The notes below the pieces were generated by a model. It was given only the letters and a program-made list of their open reading frames with translations. It ran no database searches and was not told the DNA's origin. From HGM04593 sp964470845 (lineage in GTDB: Bacteria; Bacteroidota; Bacteroidia; Bacteroidales; Bacteroidaceae): a stretch of DNA of 16,731 nucleotides. Below are positions 6,424 through 14,532 of this stretch, piece by piece (within the stretch, counting starts at the first letter, position 1; each line of letters starts with the position of its first letter). The stretch is from positions 1 through 16,731 of the forward strand of contig CAYYEL010000049.1 of assembly GCA_964470845.1 (NCBI GenBank). The letters run 5' to 3'. The translations under genes were made by a program, and so were the position numbers.

Positions 6424-7223
6424 CAATAAGAGAATTAACTGCTACCGACAAGTTCTTCTTGTTGGCGGGCCCCTGCGTTATTGAGGGCGAGGAGATGGCT
6501 ATGCGTATAGCCGAACGTATTGTGGCAATGACAGCCGAACGTGGTATTCCGTATGTATTTAAGGGTTCGTATCGTAAGGCCAACCGCTCGCGCGTCGATT
6601 CGTTTACCGGAATTGGCGACGAGAATGCGTTGCGTGTGTTGCGTCGTGTGCGCGAGACTTTTAATATTCCGGTAGTAACGGATATTCACTCGCCCGAGGA
6701 GGCCGAGATGGCTGCCGAGTATGTCGATATTCTGCAAATTCCCGCATTCCTATGCCGTCAGACCGATCTTCTTGTTGCTGCGGCAAAGACGGGGCGAATA
6801 GTAAATATCAAGAAAGGACAATTCCTCTCGCCTATGGCGATGAAATTTGCAGCCGAGAAGGTGGTTTCTGAAGGCGGCGAAGGACGTGTGATGCTCACCG
6901 AGCGTGGTACAACATTCGGTTATCAAGATCTTGTGGTCGATTTTCGCAGCATCCCGCAGATGCGTAGTTTCGGCTATCCGGTGGTGATGGATATAACACA
7001 CTCGTTGCAGCAACCCAATCAGAGCGCAGGAGTAACCGGTGGAATGCCCGAAATGATTGAAACAATGGCCAAGGCAGCCATTGCAGTGGGCGCAGATGGA
7101 TTATTCATAGAAACGCACGAGAATCCGGCCGAGGCCAAGAGCGACGGAGCAAATATGTTGCGTCTCGACCTGCTCGAAGGATTGCTCGATCGTCTGCTGC
7201 GTTTGAGCGAGGCTGTCAGATGA
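6420..7223 (+). CDS. kdsA: 3-deoxy-8-phosphooctulonate (Kdo-8-P) synthase
   Basis: Condenses phosphoenolpyruvate with arabinose 5-phosphate to make Kdo-8-phosphate, the precursor of the Kdo in the lipopolysaccharide inner core; cytoplasmic. 267 residues of TIM barrel. Seen: AGPCVIEG at 16-23, FKGSYRKANRSR at 47-58, TDIHSPEEAE near 87, NIKKGQFLSP at 129-138, ERGTTFGY at 161-168, DITHSLQQPNQ at 191-201, and ETHENPAEAKSDGAN at 231-245. Cys19, His194, Glu231 and Asp242 match the four metal ligands of the metal-dependent class; the metal-independent class has Asn at the Cys position. The start overlaps the lipid kinase stop by 4 bases (ATGA). Confidence 0.96.
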   Translation: MTIRELTATDKFFLLAGPCVIEGEEMAMRIAERIVAMTAERGIPYVFKGSYRKANRSRVDSFTGIGDENALRVLRRVRETFNIPVVTDIHSPEEAEMAAEYVDILQIPAFLCRQTDLLVAAAKTGRIVNIKKGQFLSPMAMKFAAEKVVSEGGEGRVMLTERGTTFGYQDLVVDFRSIPQMRSFGYPVVMDITHSLQQPNQSAGVTGGMPEMIETMAKAAIAVGADGLFIETHENPAEAKSDGANMLRLDLLEGLLDRLLRLSEAVR

Positions 7224-7286
7224 AAAAAGAATAAACAGCAATGGGCGGCGCCAAGGTTAAAGACGCTGCTCTTTGTTTATATATAT

Positions 7287-9464
7287 ATGAGGTGTAGAAA
7301 GGAATATATACAGAGATTTTTGCTGTGGGCGATAGCCTCGTTGCATACGCTTACACTCTTTGCGGCCGATGTGGCAAAGAGTGAGCCGTACAACTCAAAG
7401 GCTGACAGTCTGCTGAATATTCTATCTACTCGCATCGAGGCCGACGAGTGCATAGTGGGCGAGGCGTCGGGGCGGCTCTATGTGAAACAAAAAGTCAATA
7501 TCGAGAAAAGAAATTACGGTCTTAATTTTATCCTGGGAATGCCGCACTTCGACCGCGACAGCCGCGAGTTTCTGAGCGAGCTTTGTTACGACTTTATCTT
7601 TTTTGATTACGCGCTGCCGCTGATAAAGCGTCGGGCTGTTGTTACGACGCATCGCCACGGAAGCGGCGAGGTCGAGAGGGCGTTGTTGCTGATGTCTCCA
7701 AATATCTTTGCCGAGAAGATGTACGGCGAGGGTTATCTCTCGCCACTGCACGGCACGAACCGGAAATATTACCGTTACACTCTCGATACATTATATCGCA
7801 GTGCCGCGGGTGGGGTGAAAGTTGATTTTGAGCATCGTTTCGATAATATCAAACTACTTGAGGCCGGATATATCCTGCTGGACGACAGTTGCAACGTAAG
7901 GGCTTTTTGTGCTAAAGGCTGGGATGAACAGTGTCGCTTCGAGGTTGCCTATACAATGGGCAACGAAGGATTGCAAAAATTTTTGCCCCATAGTGTCTCT
8001 CTTGATATGCAATATGACTTTGCCGGCAATAAATTGCGTGTTGCAGCCGAGGGCTTTTTTAGTTTCGAGGCTGCGTTCCCGGTTCCCGATAAGCACGAAC
8101 GCCTCGACGAGTACAATTTGAGCGTAGCACCGATAAATGCTCTTCCCGATACTCTCATAAAAGACCAAAAAGAATATGTTGCTCAAAGACGCCCAAGGCC
8201 GCTGACAGCTGCCGACTCGCTTCTTTATGCCGACAGAGGGGTGTTCGAGGCGATTGTTGACACTCTTACCGGTCGCACAGGCAACGATATTATCGACGAA
8301 ACTACCGAGGTGTTATATAATGTAGGTGATAAGATGATAAGCAGCCACACTCTCAGATGGGAGGGTGGCGAGATGCGAATGTCGCCTATAATAAACCCCT
8401 CGTATCTATCGTACAGCACAAGTCGCGGTCTCTCCTATAAAATGGCGTTGAATCTAAGGAATAGGCAGAAGGATGGTCGGGAGTTTTCGCTGCGACCGAT
8501 GATTGGGTATAATTTCAAACAAGGGGCAACATATTGGGATGTTGACGGACGCTATCTTTATTCGCCCGGTCGTTTAGGCGAGGTGGGGCTCGATGTGGGC
8601 TCGGGCAACCGCACATACAGTAGCGAGGCGCTCGCACGCATCGAACAGATAGCAGTCGATTCACTTAATTTCGAGAGCCTTAATCTAAGCTATTTTCGTA
8701 GTCTTTACATAAATCTATGGCACAGTTGCGAGCTAGCGAACGGCCTTGAATTGTTGTTGGGAACAAATTATCATCGGCGCACGCTCATAGGGGCGACAGG
8801 CGAGAGGCTGACAGCCTCGGGAGGCTATCTTAAAAAACGATACATACAGTTTGCGCCTCACATTCGTCTGACGTGGCAGCCGGGAATGTATTACTATGTA
8901 AAAGGTTCGCGTAAAGTAAATATCGGCTCGCGAATGCCTCGCTTTGCACTTGATGTAGAGCAGGCTGTGCGCGGCGTATTCGGTTCGACGGGCGTTTACA
9001 CTCGTGCCGAGATTGATGTTCAGTATAATTTCAGAATAAACGAGAGTGATGCTCTGTTTCTGCGCACGGGTGGCGGAGGATTTTTCTATACAAAAGATAC
9101 CTATTTTGTCGATTATGCTTTTTTAAGGCATAACAGCCTGCCGATTGACCGCAGCGACGAGCTCGATGGCGTTTTTCAATTGCTCGACTCGGAGTGGTAT
9201 AATGCAGTCAATAAATACTTTAGGTTAAATGCCACCTACCAATCGCCGTTCCTTATGTTGCAAAAAATGTTGCCAAGGGTGAATTTTATAAAAAATGAAC
9301 GGCTCTATTTTAATATGCTCTTTATCTCGCATCTGCTTCCTTACAGCGAGCTTGGCTATGGCGTTGGAACGCCCTACATCGACCTTGGGCTTTTTGTATG
9401 TGGAAAAAATCACCAATTTCACAAAATAGGCTTCAGAATCAATGTTTCCTTGTTTCAAGATTGA
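7287..9464 (+). CDS. DUF5686-type outer-membrane beta-barrel protein
   Basis: 725 residues with a clear signal peptide (hydrophobic 11-25, probable cleavage after LFA at 24-26). The N-terminal third has a KxxVNIEKRNYGLNF segment, and the C-terminal half is rich in alternating aromatic/polar strands with repeated Y-x-F and L-x-L patterns, as in an outer-membrane barrel (FSLRPMIGYNFKQGATYWD, then LELLLGTNYHRRTL). This matches my recollection of DUF5686 proteins of Bacteroidota; the CarboxypepD_reg-like domain often present in front of DUF5686 is missing. Function is unknown. It starts 63 bases after kdsA, and with no terminator between them it probably belongs to the same transcript. The C-terminal residue is Asp, not the aromatic residue usual for BAM substrates. 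Confidence 0.72.
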   Translation: MRCRKEYIQRFLLWAIASLHTLTLFAADVAKSEPYNSKADSLLNILSTRIEADECIVGEASGRLYVKQKVNIEKRNYGLNFILGMPHFDRDSREFLSELCYDFIFFDYALPLIKRRAVVTTHRHGSGEVERALLLMSPNIFAEKMYGEGYLSPLHGTNRKYYRYTLDTLYRSAAGGVKVDFEHRFDNIKLLEAGYILLDDSCNVRAFCAKGWDEQCRFEVAYTMGNEGLQKFLPHSVSLDMQYDFAGNKLRVAAEGFFSFEAAFPVPDKHERLDEYNLSVAPINALPDTLIKDQKEYVAQRRPRPLTAADSLLYADRGVFEAIVDTLTGRTGNDIIDETTEVLYNVGDKMISSHTLRWEGGEMRMSPIINPSYLSYSTSRGLSYKMALNLRNRQKDGREFSLRPMIGYNFKQGATYWDVDGRYLYSPGRLGEVGLDVGSGNRTYSSEALARIEQIAVDSLNFESLNLSYFRSLYINLWHSCELANGLELLLGTNYHRRTLIGATGERLTASGGYLKKRYIQFAPHIRLTWQPGMYYYVKGSRKVNIGSRMPRFALDVEQAVRGVFGSTGVYTRAEIDVQYNFRINESDALFLRTGGGGFFYTKDTYFVDYAFLRHNSLPIDRSDELDGVFQLLDSEWYNAVNKYFRLNATYQSPFLMLQKMLPRVNFIKNERLYFNMLFISHLLPYSELGYGVGTPYIDLGLFVCGKNHQFHKIGFRINVSLFQD

Positions 9465-9466
9465 GG

Positions 9467-9493
9467 AAAAAATGCTTTTTTTACATTTTTTTT
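9467..9493 (+). terminator. weak AT-only stem-loop with T tract
   Basis: AAAAAATG (9467-9474) can pair with CATTTTTT (9484-9491), and T continues to 9493. It begins two bases after the DUF5686 stop. The stem has almost no G or C, so termination may be partial. Confidence 0.35.
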
Positions 9494-9511
9494 AAAAAAT
9501 ATTCCATCTTT

Positions 9512-9543
9512 TTTGTTATTAATGTTTTTAATGCCTACATTTG
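9512..9543 (+). promoter_or_regulatory. alpha-glucan operon promoter
   Basis: TTTG (9512-9515), exactly 20 bases, then TACATTTG (9536-9543). This is a full match to both Bacteroidota promoter boxes at the expected spacing, and the best promoter in the window. It leaves a long leader of about 105 bases before the ATG at 9655. Confidence 0.75.
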
Positions 9544-9562
9544 GAAATGGTTAGGGTTGCTG

Positions 9563-9583
9563 CGTGTATTTTAATAATACGCG
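9563..9583 (+). promoter_or_regulatory. 5' leader hairpin of the alpha-glucan operon
   Basis: CGTGTATT pairs with AATACGCG (8 bp, one G-U) around the loop TTAAT. It lies early in the leader and has no U tract. It may stabilise the mRNA; I see no known riboswitch in the remaining AT-rich 70 bases. Confidence 0.4.
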
Positions 9584-9654
9584 GTGCAATGAGCCGTAGT
9601 CAATGAATATAAGCCAAGAGTAATATATATTATTTATCATATAAATTAAACAAG

Positions 9655-11610
9655 ATGAGTTATTTGCGATTCGAAAAAACGCTGATGACGAACTTAGAAG
9701 AGTCGTTGCAAAAGGAGATTTTGAGGACAAACCGTTCAGGTGCGTACCACTGTTCGACTATCGTCGATTGCAATACCCGTAAGTATCACGGATTGCTGGT
9801 AGTTCCTATTCCGCAACTCGACGACGAGAATCACGTACTTCTTTCGTCTTTGGACGAGACAGTGGTTCTGCACGGTGCCGAGTTTAATCTTGGACTACAC
9901 AAGTACAATGCCGACAACTTCAGTCCCCGAGGCAACAAGTATATTCGCGAGTTCGCTTGGGAGCGTGTGCCCACAACCATCTACAACGTGGGTGGCGTGT
10001 GGCTTAAAAAAGAGAAAGCCTTTGTGCATCACGAGAACAGAATCCTTATACGTTACACCTTGCTCAAGGCAAATACGGCGGTAACATTGCGCTTGCGTCC
10101 TTTCCTCGCATTCCGCAGTGTTCGTGAATATACCCACGAGAATCACGCTGCCAACCGCACCTATCGCGAGGTTGAGAACGGTATAAGTATGTGTATGTAT
10201 TCGGGTTATCCCGACTTGTATATGCAGCTCAACAAGAAGAATGAATTTGTTTATCGTCCCGATTGGTACAGAGGCATAGAGTATGTTAAGGAGCTTGAGC
10301 GAGGCTACGACTTTAACGAGGATTTGTTTGTTCCCGGTTACTTTGAGCTTAAAATGAAAGTAGGCGAGAGCATTGTGTTCTCGGGAGGTATCGACCCCAT
10401 CAGCACCCGTACTATGAAAGCTGCCTTCGAGCACGAGGAGCAGATTCGTATTCCGCGCGACAACTTTATGCACTGTATGGAGTGTGCCGGAAACCAATTC
10501 TTCAACGTACAGGGCGAGCACATCTACATCCTTGCCGGCTATCCTTGGTTCAAATGTCGTGCACGCGACCTGTTTGTGTCGTTGCCCGGACTGACACTCA
10601 CACCCTCGGGCAAGCCCGGTGAGTTCGAGCAGGTTATGCGCACAGCACGCATCGCCATCGAAGACTTTATGGCCGATAAATTCAGTGCTGTGAAAATTTA
10701 TGAGATGGAGCATCCCGACGTTCTTCTTTGGGCTATCTGGGCAATACAGCAGTATGCCAAAGAGCGCGGCGTCGAGGCTTGTCGCGATAAATATGGCGAC
10801 CTTGTACTGAAAATCGTTGATTACATTCGCGCCAACAAACATTTGAATCTGCATCTTGCACCCAACGGCCTGCTCAGCACCAATGGTCGCGACAAGGCTG
10901 TAACTTGGATGAACTCAACAGCCAACGGTCGTCCCGTTGTTCCCCGTACAGGTTTTGTGGTCGAGATAAATGCTCTTTGGTATAACGCCTTGAAATTTGC
11001 ACAGGAGATGGCAGGGCTTATGAATAATAACGAATATGTCGAGACGTTGGTACGTCCCATTGCTCTTGCCAAGCAGGCATTTGTCGAGATGTTCCTAAAC
11101 GAGCACGGCTACTTATACGATTATGTCGATGGCGATTATGTCGATTGGAGTGTACGCCCCAATATGATTTTTGCAGTGGCACTCGACCACTCTCCGCTCG
11201 ATGGCAAACAGCAGAAGAAGGTACTCGACATTGTTACTCGCGAGCTTCTTACACCTCGCGGTCTGCGTTCACTCTCGCCCAAGAGCGTCGGATATAATCC
11301 CAACTACGTTGGTCCGCAGATTCAACGCGACTATGCTTACCATCAGGGCACTGTATGGCCTTGGTTGGGCGCATTCTACTACGAGGCTTATCTGAAGATA
11401 TACAAGCTGAGCGGTGTGTCGTTTGTCGATAGACAGATGATTGGATTCGAGGACGAGATTGTACAGCACTGTGTAGGTTCTATCCCCGAATTGTTCGACG
11501 GCAACCCTCCCTTCAAGGGACGTGGAGCTGTGGCTTTTGCAATGAATGTCGCAGGCATCCTCAGAACAAGCCATATTCTTAAACAGTACGAATCAAAATT
11601 AGAGGCTTAA
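9655..11610 (+). CDS. GH133-type glycogen debranching enzyme-related protein
   Basis: 651 residues, no signal peptide, so cytoplasmic. An N-terminal GDE_N-type beta domain (TNRSGAYHCSTIVDCNTRKYHGLLVVPIP at about 25-53) is followed by an (alpha/alpha)6 GDE_C domain from about 280: GYPWFKCRARDLFVSLPGL at 295-312, NGLLSTNGRDKAVTWMN at 404-420, VPRTGFVVEINALWYNAL at 429-446, and RDYAYHQGTVWPWLGAFY at 558-575. Family members act as amylo-alpha-1,6-glucosidase on glycogen branch stubs. The WMD motif of typical members reads WMN here (Asn420), and the usual PRG...QAWSVAE near the C-terminus reads GRGAVAFAMNVAG (622-634), so activity is uncertain. First gene of a three-gene operon; 44 bases to the next. 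Confidence 0.87.
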   Translation: MSYLRFEKTLMTNLEESLQKEILRTNRSGAYHCSTIVDCNTRKYHGLLVVPIPQLDDENHVLLSSLDETVVLHGAEFNLGLHKYNADNFSPRGNKYIREFAWERVPTTIYNVGGVWLKKEKAFVHHENRILIRYTLLKANTAVTLRLRPFLAFRSVREYTHENHAANRTYREVENGISMCMYSGYPDLYMQLNKKNEFVYRPDWYRGIEYVKELERGYDFNEDLFVPGYFELKMKVGESIVFSGGIDPISTRTMKAAFEHEEQIRIPRDNFMHCMECAGNQFFNVQGEHIYILAGYPWFKCRARDLFVSLPGLTLTPSGKPGEFEQVMRTARIAIEDFMADKFSAVKIYEMEHPDVLLWAIWAIQQYAKERGVEACRDKYGDLVLKIVDYIRANKHLNLHLAPNGLLSTNGRDKAVTWMNSTANGRPVVPRTGFVVEINALWYNALKFAQEMAGLMNNNEYVETLVRPIALAKQAFVEMFLNEHGYLYDYVDGDYVDWSVRPNMIFAVALDHSPLDGKQQKKVLDIVTRELLTPRGLRSLSPKSVGYNPNYVGPQIQRDYAYHQGTVWPWLGAFYYEAYLKIYKLSGVSFVDRQMIGFEDEIVQHCVGSIPELFDGNPPFKGRGAVAFAMNVAGILRTSHILKQYESKLEA

Positions 11611-11654
11611 GGGACTTGGTTTCTTAGTGTCAAAAAAGTAAAAAGATAAGCATT

Positions 11655-12917
11655 ATGAAAGTACTAATGTTCGGTTGGGAGTTTCCCCCTCATATTTCCG
11701 GAGGTCTTGGAACTGCGAGTTACGGACTCACAAAGGGTTTTGTTCCGCAGGGAGACGTGGAGATAAAATTCTGTATCCCCAAGCCTTATGGTGATGAAGA
11801 TAACAGCTTCTTGAGAATCGTCGGTATGAACAGTGTGCCCATCGTGTGGAAAGATGTAGATTCAAGCTACGTCGAGTCGCGTGTAGGTGCAATAATTCGT
11901 CCCGAGGAGTACTACCGTTACCGCGACCACATCTATGGCGATTTTAGCTATATGAATACCAATGACCTTGGTTGTATGGAGTTCGCAGGTGGTTATCCCG
12001 AGAATCTTCACGAAGAGATAAATAACTATTCTATAATTGCAGGCGTTGTTGCACGCACCGAGGAGTTTGACATTATCCACTCGCACGACTGGCTCACCTA
12101 TCCTGCCGGTATTCACGCCAAGCAGGTGTCGGGTAAGAAATTGGTTATACACGTTCACGCAACCGACTTCGACCGCAGCCGTGGTAATGTAAATCCCACA
12201 GTGTATGCAATAGAGAAGAATGGTATGGATCACGCCGACCACATCTTCTGTGTGAGTGAGCTTACACGTCGCACTGTTATTGACAAGTATCATCAGCACC
12301 CCGATAAGGTTACAACACTGCACAACGCGGTAACGCCTCTGTCGGACGACATTATGGCTATCGAGCCCAAGAAGATACCTAATGAGAAAGTCGTTACTTT
12401 CCTTGGTCGTATCACAATGCAGAAAGGTCCCGAGTATTTTGTCGAGGCTGCTGCACAGGTTCTGAAAAAGACACGTAACATACGTTTCTGTATGGCCGGT
12501 AGCGGTGATATGATGAACGATATGATTAAGTTGGTTGCACAGCGTGGCATTGCCGACCGTTTCCACTTCCCCGGTTTTATGCGCGGTCGTCAGGTTTACG
12601 AGTGTCTGAAGGCCAGCGACGTGTATATAATGCCGTCGGTGAGCGAGCCTTTCGGAATTTCGCCTCTTGAGGCTATGCAGTGTGATGTACCTACTATAAT
12701 ATCTAAGCAATCGGGTTGTGCCGAGATTCTTGACAAGTGTATCAAGACCGATTATTGGGATATTAACGCTATGGCGGATGCCATTTACGCCATCTGTAAT
12801 AATGACTCACTCTACGAGTATCTTAAGGTTGAGGGTCGTCGCGAGGTCGATGCAATCACTTGGGAGAATGTAGCACTGAAGTTGCGCAGGTTGTATGAAC
12901 AAGTAATGGCTCATTAA
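11655..12917 (+). CDS. GT4 glycosyltransferase, glycogen synthase-like
   Basis: 420 residues, GT-B fold. N-terminal domain: FGWEFPPHISGGLGTASYGL (6-25) with the glycine loop that contacts the nucleotide sugar, HSHDWLTYPAGI at 142-153 and HVHATDFDR at 166-174. C-terminal domain: FLGRITMQKGPEYFVEA at 249-265 with the conserved Arg252 and Lys257, FPGFMRGRQVYECLKASDVYIMPS, then EPFGISPLEA at 331-340, the E-x7-E motif (Glu331, Glu339) of retaining GT4 enzymes. The key residues appear intact. Relatives are annotated as alpha-glucan synthases using ADP- or UDP-glucose; the donor here is not determined. It sits between the debranching-type and GH57 genes with gaps of 44 and 23 bases, which supports a shared alpha-glucan role. 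Confidence 0.9.
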   Translation: MKVLMFGWEFPPHISGGLGTASYGLTKGFVPQGDVEIKFCIPKPYGDEDNSFLRIVGMNSVPIVWKDVDSSYVESRVGAIIRPEEYYRYRDHIYGDFSYMNTNDLGCMEFAGGYPENLHEEINNYSIIAGVVARTEEFDIIHSHDWLTYPAGIHAKQVSGKKLVIHVHATDFDRSRGNVNPTVYAIEKNGMDHADHIFCVSELTRRTVIDKYHQHPDKVTTLHNAVTPLSDDIMAIEPKKIPNEKVVTFLGRITMQKGPEYFVEAAAQVLKKTRNIRFCMAGSGDMMNDMIKLVAQRGIADRFHFPGFMRGRQVYECLKASDVYIMPSVSEPFGISPLEAMQCDVPTIISKQSGCAEILDKCIKTDYWDINAMADAIYAICNNDSLYEYLKVEGRREVDAITWENVALKLRRLYEQVMAH

Positions 12918-12940
12918 AATAACAAAAAAGAAAAAAAGAT

Positions 12941-14266
12941 ATGAAGACTATTTGTTTCTATTTCGAGATTCATCAGCTCAGACAGTTGAAACGCTATCGT
13001 TTCTTCGACATAGGTAGCGACCACTACTACTATGATGACTATGCCAATGCAAGTGCAGTAGCCGAGCTTGCCGAGAATTCATACGTTCCCGCGCTTACCA
13101 CTCTGCTCGATATGATTAAAGAGAATAATGGCGACTTTAAGGTTGCTCTCTCGGCATCGGGTGTAGGTTTGGAAATGCTTGAGCTTTATGCTCCTCAGGT
13201 AATTGAGCTTCTCAAGGAGCTTGCCAAGACAGGTTGCTGCGAATTCCTTTGCGAGCCTTATTCGCACGGTCTTTCATCGCTTGTTTCTCCCACTGCCTTT
13301 AAAGAGGAGGTCGAGAGAATGCAGCGCAAGGTTAAGGAACTTTTTGGCAAACAGCCTAAGGTGTTGCGCAACTCGGGTCTCATCTACTCGGATGAGATTG
13401 GTGAGATGGCAGCGTCAATGGGATTCAAAGGTATGCTCGCCGAGGGTGCTAAGCACATTCTTGCTTGGAAGAGCCCTCACTTCCTTTACAACTGTGCAAA
13501 TGCTTCGGGCTTGAAACTGTTGCTTCGCGATTTTAAATTCTCGGACGATATTTCGTTGCGTTTCTCGAACCCCGAGTGGAGCGAGTATCCTTTGTTTGCC
13601 GAGACATACGTCGATTGGATTGCATCGCTTCCCCAAGAGGAGCAGATTGTAAACATCTTTATGAATCTGTCGGCATTTGGTATGGCACAGCCTCTCTCGT
13701 CGCACATCCTCGACTTCTTGAAGGCTATTCCTGCAATTGCAAAAGAGCGCGGAATCAGTTTCTCTACTCCCTCGGAGATTGTTGATAAATTTAAGTCGGT
13801 TGGTGCTCTTGAGGTTCCCTATCCTACATCGTGGATGGACGAGGAGCGCGACACAACATCTTGGTTGGGTAACACATTGCAGCGCGAGGCTTTCGACAAG
13901 CTTTACAGCGTTGCCGAGCGTGTAGCTCTCTCGGATGACAAGAAACTGAAACAGGATTGGGATTATCTTCAGGCAGCCGAGAACTTCCGCTTTATGACCA
14001 CAAAGTCGAACGGTATTATCACTGAGCGCAGTATCTACGATTCACCTTACGATGCGTTTACAAACTATATGAACATCTTGGGCGACTTTATGGCTCGCGT
14101 GCGTGCACAGTATCCTGAGGAGATTGACAATGAGGAACTCGGCGCATTGAAGCAGGTTATCGAGAATCAAGAGGTTGAGATTGTTCAGCTTGAGGCCGAG
14201 CTCGAGGCTCTGAAGGCTAAGGCTGCAAAAAAGACCACAAGAAAGAAAAAAGAGGTAGCCGAATAA
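12941..14266 (+). CDS. GH57 alpha-amylase-like protein, probably catalytically altered
   Basis: 441 residues, cytoplasmic. The GH57 barrel is recognisable: EIHQLRQLKRYRFFDIGSDHYYYDD at 9-33, ALSASGVGLEML at 69-80, RNSGLIYSDEIGEMA at 143-157, GAKHILAWKSPHFLY at 169-183, RDFKFSDDISLRFS at 196-209, VPYPTSWMDEERDTTSWLGN at 292-311. GH57 enzymes use a Glu nucleophile in the motif read here as RNSGL (usual RNTEL), giving Gly146, and an Asp acid in FMDYETFG, read here as FMNLSAFG, giving Asn242. Both catalytic positions thus appear lost while the fold motifs remain. The tail (about 398-441) is a Glu/Leu-rich coiled coil followed by a Lys/Arg-rich end. Amylase-like GH57 relatives without the catalytic pair are known from Bacteroidota. 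Last gene before a strong terminator. Confidence 0.88.
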   Translation: MKTICFYFEIHQLRQLKRYRFFDIGSDHYYYDDYANASAVAELAENSYVPALTTLLDMIKENNGDFKVALSASGVGLEMLELYAPQVIELLKELAKTGCCEFLCEPYSHGLSSLVSPTAFKEEVERMQRKVKELFGKQPKVLRNSGLIYSDEIGEMAASMGFKGMLAEGAKHILAWKSPHFLYNCANASGLKLLLRDFKFSDDISLRFSNPEWSEYPLFAETYVDWIASLPQEEQIVNIFMNLSAFGMAQPLSSHILDFLKAIPAIAKERGISFSTPSEIVDKFKSVGALEVPYPTSWMDEERDTTSWLGNTLQREAFDKLYSVAERVALSDDKKLKQDWDYLQAAENFRFMTTKSNGIITERSIYDSPYDAFTNYMNILGDFMARVRAQYPEEIDNEELGALKQVIENQEVEIVQLEAELEALKAKAAKKTTRKKKEVAE

Positions 14267-14293
14267 TTTCGGGACTTTGTTTCTTATAAACAG

Positions 14294-14325
14294 AAAAAAT
14301 AGCGACCGCACGGTCGCTATTTTTT
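14294..14325. terminator. strong intrinsic terminator after the GH57 gene
   Basis: AGCGACCG-CA-CGGTCGCT with flanking A6T/AT6, giving perfect 15-bp arms (14294-14308 and 14311-14325). The T tract ends the plus-strand operon. The mirror A tract also makes it usable for the minus-strand receptor gene that converges on it. Confidence 0.92.
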
Positions 14326-14532
14326 ATAGGGAGGTTCTATAAATTAGGTCGTATCGATTTTGAGATTTGTTTTTAGTAGTTTTTTAGTATTTGAGATGGC
14401 GCGATGCGGGCATCGTAACTGAGCAAATGTCAAAAAGATACAAAAACAAAGCCAAAAGCGACCGAAAAAGAATCGCCGAATAAAGAATTTTTTAATACTA
14501 ATTTCTAGAATTTCTCTATAATGTCATCTGTT
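14326..14532. other. convergent intergenic spacer
   Basis: About 205 AT-rich bases between the operon terminator and the receptor stop codon. A 6-7 bp hairpin GCGATGC/GCATCGT lies at 14401-14417 without a U tract. I see no gene, RNA or promoter that I can support. Confidence 0.5.

Noticed and set aside
9895..12710. Long minus-strand open frames (9895-10854 and 11862-12710) opposite the GH133 and GT4 genes
   Set aside because: They lie opposite strongly supported genes in which every family motif is in the plus frame; the antisense peptides are His/Thr/Cys-rich with no domain, as expected from codon bias.
12941..14266. GH57 gene as a pseudogene
   Set aside because: The frame is full length, the fold motifs are kept, the upstream spacing is operon-like, and a strong terminator follows; loss of catalytic residues alone does not indicate decay.
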